Source: Guillardia theta CCMP2712 (taxonomy: Eukaryota; Cryptophyceae; Pyrenomonadales; Geminigeraceae). From it: a stretch of 47,224 nucleotides of DNA. The position numbers and the translations under genes were made by a program. The DNA is taken from assembly GCF_000315625.1 (NCBI RefSeq), contig NW_005434601.1:633-47856 (forward strand), given 5' to 3'. Shown in pieces: positions 40,135 to 47,224 of the stretch. The first letter of the stretch is position 1. Every line of letters starts with the position of its first letter. The notes below the pieces were generated by a model. It did not search any database. It had not been told where the DNA came from and saw nothing but the letters and a program-made list of their open reading frames with translations.

Positions 40135-40944
40135 ATGCTGCTGAAGAAATTATGCCAACAGAATGCGTTAAACGTTTTGGTAACTAGCACGTTTCTGTTA
40201 TTGCTATTGCCACAAGTCACTCCATCGAAGAGTGCGATTGATTCCGTGCGATCAAAACTGAGCCAAGAAGAGCTTAGATGGATTCATGGTGACAAGGAAA
40301 TAGCCTCATGGATTTCCATCTATCGCGAAGAGGATTCAGCGATTGAAAAGATCCGCGCTAAAGCGAATTGGAGAAGACAGATCGGAAAGGTTTCTATGGC
40401 AGACTGTGCTCGTGGTTTTGGTACGGATGGTTTCACAGTGTGCTTAGAAAGTCTGCATGACAGGGATGGAAATGCAATTGTCTATTCTCATGGTTTACCA
40501 AGAGGAACTGAAGCACAGATCCGAGCACAGACCATCTATCTACAGGAGAGAGTTCTTGCTAACTCCAAGAATCAAGTAGCCAGCGCCCTCACTATTATCG
40601 ACTGCACTCAGCCTTCCTTTAGAATTCCAGATGGTGTACTGAAACGAGGTGGAATCGATGTGATATCACAATACTATCCATGGTCCACATTTGGTTCAAC
40701 AGTGTTTATCGGAGTGCCGAAGCCTGTGCAATCACTCTTCAAGTTGACCAAACCGCTATTTCCTAAGGAAACGTTTGAAAGATTCCGCTTTGCGGATACC
40801 AAAGAAGACTTGGTCAAATTCATAGCCCCACAACAGCTTCCCAGGAACTGGGGAGGAAGAGCATTCTGGAGCCTCCGCATGTACACAACGCAACGATGTT
40901 TGGTTGAAGGCACACTGTGTCGTCCCGCACCAAGAGATATATAA
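40135..40944 (+). CDS. CRAL-TRIO (Sec14-like) lipid-binding protein, single exon (269 aa)
   Basis: Residues about 11-28 form a hydrophobic segment (VLVTSTFLLLLLP), which may be a signal peptide or anchor. The body carries CRAL-TRIO landmarks: YSHGLPRG, SALTIIDCTQPSFRIPD, the ISQYYPWSTFG block, VFIGVPKPVQSLFKLTKPLF and the closing LPRNWGG. Sec14-type proteins bind and transfer phosphoinositides or other small lipids between membranes. The usual N-terminal CRAL-TRIO helical lobe is short. Unlike its neighbours it has no introns. The ATG at 40135 is the first in frame and gives the hydrophobic N-terminus; a later start at Met137 would lose half the domain. Confidence 0.85.
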   Translation: MLLKKLCQQNALNVLVTSTFLLLLLPQVTPSKSAIDSVRSKLSQEELRWIHGDKEIASWISIYREEDSAIEKIRAKANWRRQIGKVSMADCARGFGTDGFTVCLESLHDRDGNAIVYSHGLPRGTEAQIRAQTIYLQERVLANSKNQVASALTIIDCTQPSFRIPDGVLKRGGIDVISQYYPWSTFGSTVFIGVPKPVQSLFKLTKPLFPKETFERFRFADTKEDLVKFIAPQQLPRNWGGRAFWSLRMYTTQRCLVEGTLCRPAPRDI

Positions 40945-40948
40945 TAAA
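40943..40948 (+). promoter_or_regulatory. Possible AATAAA polyadenylation signal
   Basis: AATAAA overlaps the stop codon of the CRAL-TRIO gene. Whether this organism uses AATAAA is unknown. Confidence 0.35.
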
Positions 40949-42139
40949 GCCAAGAACAAGTTTTTTCGCCATCAGGCGAACAAGCTCTACAGAGTTGTTT
41001 TACTTAAAGTTCCATACAGGCCATGACACAAGAATCAATGTTTTACAATCCCGCAACCTTCACGCCAGCATGATCATCCTGAGCGGAGTAGTTGGCGCCA
41101 GGGATGAGAGATCCCTACAAGCAGGATCAGTGAGAACCGTTAACGGCCACCAAGTGGAGTACCTGAGCATAGCTGCTTGAACCGAGGGAGTGGTTTTGGT
41201 GGATGTGGGTTCCAGTAAGGTTCCACAACTGCTCGAAGACCTGAGGAGACTAAAATTTCTCGTTAGATATTTGCACGAGTACAATTTGAGCATCTAAACA
41301 ACGCCAATGAACACCCATAAACTGCACAAACAACAAATTGTGTAGTAGCAGGATGATACAAGCCTCGGGTAAATTATGATAAAAAATAATTTTGATGGCA
41401 CAAGGAAGGCCAAAAATTGGATATTCCAGGAATGTTGCACAAAAAACACTCTTGAAGCCACATAAGGACAGCTTGAAAAGTCACAACCACAAGGCAAGAG
41501 TTCCAATCATTAAATAATCCGATCACCGCTCAAGATTTTCTCATGTATCCTCCTCAAATGTAAGTATTCTAACTGAAGAGATTCCCTTCTCATCACGGTG
41601 ACAACGGGAACTCTTAATTTACACACTTTTGTCACGAAGAAAACCAACTCGATCGACTGTCTCATGAATTATTCTCTGCAGATATCACCTCCTTTCTTCC
41701 TTTCTTCCTTTGAATCATACAACTTATATGTGAATGGTACTTCTGACATTTGACATTTTCTCTCCCTCATCGATTCGTGAAGCCTACCTTGGTGGTGGCG
41801 AGGAACTCAAACATGGCAGCGGCGCTATTCTGAGTATACCCTACCCTCACCACTATATACACTCTTCTGGGTAGGGTACCCCAATGACACGGTGGTAGAG
41901 GAAATGTGGGGTCCATGGTCATCAAGCAACGAATGTAATTGAAAATAGGTGGTACTTGGTGAGTGAGAAGTACGGGTACGTCTTATTACCTACCCCTATG
42001 CGCCGTCAAATCTCCTTAACCCACCCCCTATTCCCCTCAACTGCACCTCCCCGAATGGTTCACTCTATTTCCGGGGTAAAAAAAACAGCCTCATCCCCGC
42101 ACAACCACCTATCAGCGAACTTTCGGTTTGAAAGTTTTG
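40949..42139. other. Intergenic, no gene supported
   Basis: AT-rich sequence with short open frames. A 10-bp inverted repeat (TACCCTACCC at about 41838 and GGGTAGGGTA at about 41870) could form a hairpin with a 22-nt loop; its meaning is unknown. Confidence 0.5.
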
Positions 42140-42660
42140 AGTGCCAAAGATTGGTCCAAACTTTGGAAGTTTCAATTGGGATTCCGTTGAGAGCGAAGAT
42201 GAAGAAGAGCAAGACAAGGAGTGAAGGAAAGACCCTTGCTGACTTGTCTCTGTCAATCCTTGCCGAATCGATTGATGTCGTCTAGATGCATTTGCTCCTT
42301 TCAAGATTGGTTTCATGCTGATCGATATGATCGTGCGACCAAGAGGAGCAACAGAGCTGCTAGCGAGACACTGTCTTGATGGTGAAGGACTGAGCTGCAT
42401 CAGAAGTATTCAATCTTGGCTATGAATGAAATCAGGAACAAGAATTGGAACACGACGAAGTGACAAAGATAAGGGAGATCAGACGGCAGAATTACAAGAA
42501 CATTCGATGAGAAGCGGGAAGAAAGGAATTCATTAATCCAGTGAAAGGAGATGACAAAGCGAATGCTGAGTTTGTTGACAAACTGCAGAACGATGAGGAA
42601 ATTATCATGGGTGAAAATCATGCTAGAATATCAGTGAGTCGAATCATGACAGGGAACGGG
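42140..42660 (+). CDS. Candidate exons of an unresolved gene
   Basis: Two coding-like stretches lie on the plus strand. One is acidic (NFGSFNWDSVESEDEEEQ, about 42156-42220) and is followed by a GTGAAG donor-like site. The other is charged (about 42431-42500, EVTKIREIRRQNYKNIR) and is followed in the same frame by a TGA and then GDDKANAEFVDKLQNDEE. They may be exons of one gene, perhaps degraded. No start or full splice chain was found. Confidence 0.3.
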
Positions 42661-42988
42661 TGACAGAAACACCAAAAGAACCGAGCGTATCAGATCTTCA
42701 GTTGTTGTGAGGTTGACTGAAAGTGAAGACAAGATTTTATTGGTCTGAGCAAATAGCAAATGAGATAAGGCATTTGAAGGATAGGACGATTCTGGTTCAG
42801 GGAGGTGAGAGTAGAGACCCCGGAGGCAGTCGAGGACTAGATCATTCAGAGCACTGGAAAGATTGAGGGAGGCGAGAAGAATCAAGACAAGACAACAAAC
42901 GCTAAATTCAATCACAAAGCTGCAGTTTTTGCGTACTCCCTCACATGTTCCGATTGATTTAAGTATAATCAAGCGTTGAAGGCCAACG

Positions 42989-43959
42989 ATGGCAAGAACA
43001 AGTCTACCCCGCAACTATCACAGCGCGGAAGAAGTACCACCTCCCGTCCTCCTGCCTGCTCTAACCGTTTGTTAAGGTTCTGCCCAAGTTTCAGAATTTG
43101 CAGCATGCTCTCTACCACGAGCGACGACAGTGCGACGCTCTAAGGCACAGCCTGAGCATGCTGCTCAAGGCAGGATCCAGGCGTGTGCTCCTCTTGTTCC
43201 CTGACTCGCCATGCCAGGAGCGTGAAGAGGCTGACCTGGAGCAGAGGCAGCTCAGGTAAGCGATCGAGAAGGCAGGCACGGGGAGCGATGGTGTTTGTCC
43301 GTAGGGATCTGGATCCTAGCGTGCAAGAGGCTCGTCATGCGGCGGAGAGGAGGATGAAAGACCTGGAACAGGGAACGACCAAGTGAAATGACTTGCTAGC
43401 AGCTGCAATTTGCTGAAGCTCCCGCAGGCTCGAAGCTGTCCTGTCAAAGCTGCGGCAACGGAAGATGGCGCTGTACGTCGATCACGTGAGCCGGGTGCTG
43501 CTGACAGTGACGATTCCGGTAGGATGAAGGAAATCAATGTTGTGCGAAGTCAAAAGGAGGAGATGGCGCACGCGTGTCAGCGCCTAGCCCAGGAGAACCA
43601 GGGGTTGCAGCTCACCCTCCAGGTCTGCTCGTCCTTCCTTCTCTCTTGCTGCCAGTGATAGACGCTGTTAGAACGTTGCGGCTAAGATCGAGGTCGTGCA
43701 TGCAGACCGACTGGCGAGTGATTCGCACAAGCAGCTGCTCCAGGTCGTGTCGTCTCCTTCTTTTTCGAGCGTTCACTCCTCCTGCAGGAAGAGTCGCGAG
43801 CAATAGAGGACGAGATCGAGAGCTTGAGCCGGAAGCTGTACGCCACTCCCTCTCTGCGTCATGCTCCTTGACCCTGTTCTCTCTAGACATCAGGCGCGCA
43901 CGTTGGCGTTGAGCTCTGTGAACGCGGCAGGCAAGAAGATGGCGGTGGAGCTGGTTTGA
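42989..43959 (+). CDS. Small coiled-coil protein, nine exons (194 aa)
   Basis: Exons are 42989-43033, 43077-43169, 43218-43255, 43305-43382, 43428-43485, 43530-43622, 43687-43743, 43788-43837 and 43887-43959. All junction phases agree and the total is 195 codons including TGA. The introns are 43-64 bp; intron 2 (43170-43217) begins with GC (AAG before GCAGGA). The protein starts MARTSLPRNYHSAEE. It is nearly all helical heptads (EREEADLEQRQLR, VQEARHAAERRMKDLEQ, ACQRLAQENQGLQLTLQ, ESRAIEDEIESLSRKLHQA). I do not recognise the family. It converges on the minus-strand gene, with stops about 30 bp apart. Confidence 0.7.
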
Positions 43960-43991
43960 CAGCCTCGCCTGCCCGGCTGCTGTTCATCCCG

Positions 43992-46192
43992 TCATGTTCT
44001 GCTGGGAAGGAAGGCAGCCTTGGACTGTCTCTGAGCTGCAGCTGCGCCTCTCTCCAACGGTCGACTGATGGCTGCACCCCCGACCTTGTGGGCTTGTCTA
44101 GGAGCGGCGCGATCGAGGACGTGAAGCTCGAGGGAGTGGAGGGTAGAGAGGTTGGATGACCGGATAGCCGTTCGCTCCCACATGCGATCCTTTGCTGCTC
44201 GGAGGCGGCAGAAGATCGTGTGAGCGAGATGCATGACGTCTTCCTTGAAGGTCTTGGACGACAAGATGTAGGCCAAGGTGTCAAGAACCTCGGGGGTTTC
44301 TGACAGCAGCAGCGCGATGCTCCTGGTGCTGCGTCAGCAAAAGGAGGAGGAGGAGGAGGAGGAGGAGGAGGAGGAGGAGCACCTATCCGTGCTTAAGATG
44401 TAGAATAAGTGAATCAACTCAGCCTGTCAGAGGTTGTGAGGCAGGCAGGAGAAGTGCGGGGGGAACATGCAGACCTTGCTGTCTGTTGGGATGATGCGCC
44501 TGATCGGCGAGCTCCTGACCTCAAGTCAACCTCACTCAATGAAGGAGCTTCTCACAAGAGCTCGGACTCCTCCTTCTCCTCTAGACCCTTGACAAAAGCC
44601 TGGAGTGAGATCAGCACAATGAGAATGGTCTCGGATGAACGGAAAAGTGTCAGCAGGTAGATGTGGGGAGGAGAAGCAAACAGATAGTGCCGGGTAGATG
44701 AGGAGGAGCAAGTAGATAGAGAGGTAGTGGTAGAGAAGGAGGAGCAAGTAGATAGAGAGGTAGTGGTAGAGAAGTGAGTAGATAGTGCCGGGTAGATGAG
44801 GAGGAGCAAGTAGATAGAGAGGTAGAGGAGGAGGAGCAAGTAGATAGAGAGGTAGAGGAGGAGCAAGTAGATAGAGAGGTAGAGGATGAGAAGGAGGAGC
44901 AAGTAGATAGAGAGGTAGTGGTAGAGCAAGTAGATAGAGAGGTGGTGGTAGAGAAGTGAGTAGATAGAGAGGTAGAGGAGGAGGAGCAAGTAGATAGAGA
45001 GGTAGAGGAGGAGGAGCAAGTAGATAGAGAGGTGGTGGAGGAGGAGCAAGTAGATAGAGGGGAGGTAGAGGAGGAGCAAGCAGATAGAGGAGGAGGAGCA
45101 AGTAGATAGAGAGGTAGAGGAGGAGCAAGTAGATAGAGGGGAGGAGGAGGAGCAAGTAGTTAGAGGGGAGGAGGAGCAAACAGCTGTTGAGTGCACCTGG
45201 CTCAGTCGCTGCAAGACTTTCATGTCGGAGAAGAACTTGAGTCGGAGGTAGGCAGAGACAAACTTGTGAGAATCAGTTTGCAGGATCCGCCGGAGCTCCG
45301 CCAGGAGCTTGAAGAGCGTCGAGTCTTTGCTAGCCATGGGGATTAGCTGCACGAGCTCCTCTACCCTCCTCGTAACGTCAGGCGTCAACCGCTTGCTACC
45401 CTCCTCCTCATGTGCGCTCTCTTCCTCTGCCTTGGACGAGCTTCTGAGATCCTCCCAGAACTCCTTGAGCATAGCGACATGCTCCACCTTGCAATGAAGT
45501 CTTCAGACTGATCGGCACCGTGAGCTCCTCCTCACCTTGTCCAACTTCAACGTTGCTTGCAAGGTCTCCCACTCCTGCTCCTTCTCCCTCCTCTTACCCT
45601 CCTCTCGATCTTCCACGTCGTTCGTCTCCTCAAACTGAAAGTTCTCGTAGTCTAGCAGAGAGCTCTGCTTCCTCCATGCTTTGCTCTGAAAATTCACACT
45701 CAACCCAGCTCATAAGCTACATCTTACCCCCCTTGCTCCCTTTCTCCCTCCTCCTTCCCTATCTCCCTTCCCCTTCTCCTCGAAATGCTCCACCTGCTTT
45801 CTGCCTTCTCCTCTTCCTATTTCCCTCTCCACAACCCCCGACCCCTTCGCGTTTGTCGCTCTTTCCCATCTTCTCCAGGCTCCCTCCCTCCCTCCCTCCC
45901 TCGCCCCCTCGCTCGCTCGCTCGCTCCCTCCCTCCCTCGCCCCCTCCCTCACCTTCTTCCTGCTCTTGGTCGACGCCTTCCGCCCTCCTCTCCCCGCAGC
46001 GTCGGCCCTACGCATCGCGGTAGTAGTCGTTGCGGTAGGAGTCGTTTCAACGGCCGGAAATTCCGGGGTAAAGGTTGGCTTAGGGACTAATGTCAGGGAG
46101 GAGGATGAGGAGGAGAGGAGGAGAGGAGGAGGAGGAGAAGAGGAGGAGGAGATCACTGGAGAAGAGGAGAGAAACAGACAAGATAGATGCAA
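43992..46192 (-). CDS. Multi-exon helical protein, unknown function
   Basis: Exons on the minus strand: 46192-45728 (low-complexity, Arg/Gly/Glu-rich, start uncertain), 45685-45536, 45487-45197, 44599-44556, then 44328 to about 44085 or to the in-frame stop at 43992. Internal phases agree, including LKLDK joined to VEHVAMLKEFWEDL and SELF to TRSIALLLSETPEVLDTLAYILSS (given in parts). The C-terminal half is helical and may be an alpha-solenoid (FKLLAELRRILQ, VSAYLRLKFFSDM, VMHLAHTIFCRLRAA). No family was identified. One intron (44600-45196) is filled with a purine-rich minisatellite, and the next has a long CTC tract. The 3' end and first exon are the least certain parts. Confidence 0.6.
44338..44378 (-). 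repeat. (CTC)n tract at an intron acceptor
   Basis: In the transcript a run of about 12 CTC triplets precedes TTTTGCTGACGCAG, the acceptor of the last exon. It acts as an extended polypyrimidine tract. Confidence 0.75.
44600..45196 (-). repeat. Minisatellite filling an intron
   Basis: Irregular tandem copies (about 24-36 bp) of GAGGAGGAGCAAGTAGATAG plus GAGGTAG-type spacers on the top strand; the transcript would be CT-rich. Splice borders on either side are GTGCAC and CTCCAG. The intron is 597 bp, more than ten times the local norm. Confidence 0.85.
46094..46162. repeat. GGA/GGAG low-complexity tract
   Basis: Purine-rich simple sequence overlapping the predicted first exon of the minus-strand gene, where it encodes Ser/Pro runs. 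This is one reason that exon is doubtful. Confidence 0.7.
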
Positions 46193-46385
46193 CTTTCCTG
46201 GGCTATCATATGACAGAGATACATCTCAAACAAGTTCTTGTTCGCTTTCTTTTCCCCAAGCTTTTCCTCCTTGATGCTTTACAAGCTGCTATCTTTCGTT
46301 ATCTTATTTCATCATCTCATCTATTAACATATGCACAAGAGCTTCAGCTACCCTCTAGTCCTCTCCCGCGTTTGCTGCTGTGCTA

Positions 46386-47036
46386 TCATCCTTCCGCTTC
46401 GTTGGCGGCAGCATCTTTCCAACCGAGGATGAACTGAGCGTCTTCGTTGTTCTGATTCGCCGCCTTCGTCCACAATTCGATCGCCTTCGCGTCATCCTTT
46501 TCCACTCCCTGCATCTGTTTGTCACTTGCCCGCACCTATCATTGCATCCTCCTCCTCCTCCTCCTCATGCTCCTGCTCCTTCCTGGGCTCCTCCTCGACC
46601 CTCCTTCCTCTTCCTCTCCTCACCTTGCCCTCGTGGTAGCAGACGCCAAGAGAGAACTGAGCATCCGCGTCGCCCTGCTCGGCTGCACGGGCGAACCACT
46701 TGAACGCTTCCCCGTCGTTCTTGTCCACTCCTCTTCCTTCGTCGTAACAAGTCCCCAGGTTGTACTGCAGTTCTCTCTCAGAGCCCCCACCTCCTCCCTT
46801 GGCAAGCCTCCTCCTCCTCTCCTCCACCTCTCCTCCTCGCGCCAGTCTCCTCTCCTCGTCACCTGAGCGTCAGGGTCTCCCTGCTCTGCCCTCCTCCTGT
46901 ACCACTCGAATCTGTCCACGTCGTTCTCCGGCTCCTGGTGGCCGTGCGTCAGAGCAGCAGCGACATGCAAGCAAGTGCTGCCTGTGCCGCGAGATCCGCC
47001 ATGGCCGCAGGAGCTGCTGCCGGAGCTCCTCCTCCC

Positions 47037-47068
<32 letters not shown>

Positions 47069-47134
47069 TCCTCCTCCTCCCTCCTCCCCCGCCGCCGCCT
47101 CCTCCTCGACCTCCAGCCGAATCACAAATGGCAC
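46386..47134 (-). CDS. Sel1-like repeat (SLR) protein, four exons (162 aa)
   Basis: Exons are 47134-46982, 46934-46863, 46764-46624 and 46508-46386, with phase 0 throughout. The first intron (46935-46981) has a GC donor (CAG before GCAGCA). The protein starts MPFVIRLEVEEEA, passes through a poly-Gly run from a CGG repeat, then MADLAAQ. Sel1 repeats follow: EWYRRRAEQGDPDAQYNLG, CYDEGRGV, AFKWFARAAEQGDADAQFSL, CYHEGKGV and AIELWTKAANQNNEDAQFIL (the last incomplete). It ends ANEAEG. SLR solenoids are protein-interaction scaffolds, often acting in ER-associated degradation or signalling; the specific role here is unknown. The ATG at 47134 is the first in frame. The second candidate is the Met of MADLAAQ. 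Confidence 0.8.
47034..47110 (-). repeat. CGG/GGA trinucleotide repeat in the Sel1 gene
   Basis: GCCGCC and CCTCCT triplets on the top strand, encoding the poly-Gly stretch in exon 1 when read on the minus strand. Confidence 0.85.
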
Positions 47135-47224
47135 TAAGACTGAACAGTAGATATACTATTTTTCCGTCCTGGTCGATCGAATATAACATGAAGAAGAAAG
47201 GAGAAGGGAAATAGCAGGAGGAGG

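Noticed and set aside
40917-41293. Small frames downstream of the CRAL-TRIO gene on both strands
   Set aside because: They overlap each other, have no start context or splice chain, and resemble no family that I know.
42065-42400. 111-codon minus-strand frame with poly-Ser
   Set aside because: It is antisense to a plus-strand acidic stretch (SVESEDEEEQ) that looks more like coding sequence.

Overview
The window is a eukaryotic chromosome end. It opens with an uninterrupted CCCTAAA array (G strand TTTAGGG, the plant/algal telomere type) with the chromosome terminus on the left. Genes to the right have short spliceosomal introns (mostly about 40-65 bp), including a minority with GC-AG borders, plus an intronless nuclear-type tRNA-Ala(CGC). 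This suggests a unicellular alga or other protist. A cryptophyte such as Guillardia is my best guess, but this is a low-confidence inference from telomere type and intron style.

Region 1 (1-18.8 kb) is a subtelomeric array of one repeated unit, mostly 2.7-3.3 kb, present as six major copies (A-F) plus a terminal fragment. Each copy is separated from the next by a block of TTTAGGG repeats, and all copies read on the minus strand toward the chromosome end. Each full unit has, in sense order: a homogenised 19-22 bp tandem array at its 5' end; one ORF of about 710 aa of unrecognised family; a 3' UTR holding three 76-bp repeats that can each fold into a stem with a GNRA loop; and a (TAA)n or (CTA)n tail joined directly to telomere repeats. 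Copies C and D are 5'-truncated inside the ORF and abut telomere repeats. This looks like a telomere-targeted non-LTR retroelement that carries no visible reverse transcriptase. Copy E is a divergent but intact paralogue. Copy B is split by a 1,977-bp inverted-repeat DNA element, and copy F is scrambled by small duplications and deletions.

Region 2 (18.9-30.4 kb) is a head-to-tail array of a nearly identical 1.73-kb unit (four copies plus a fragment). Each copy carries a TATA box and a small four-helix membrane protein. Copy 1 holds a Ty1/copia element with an LTR, gag-protease and a D,D35E integrase, but no reverse transcriptase, RNase H or 3' LTR.

Region 3 (30.4-32.7 kb) is a decayed Crypton-like tyrosine recombinase on the minus strand.

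Region 4 (33.3-47.2 kb) is ordinary gene-bearing DNA. It holds a multi-exon CPA2/KefB-type cation:proton antiporter with a C-terminal RCK (TrkA-N) domain, two multi-exon coiled-coil proteins, tRNA-Ala, an intronless CRAL-TRIO (Sec14-like) protein, a multi-exon minus-strand gene of unknown function, and a Sel1-repeat protein. I derived the exon structures by hand from frame continuity and splice-site phase.
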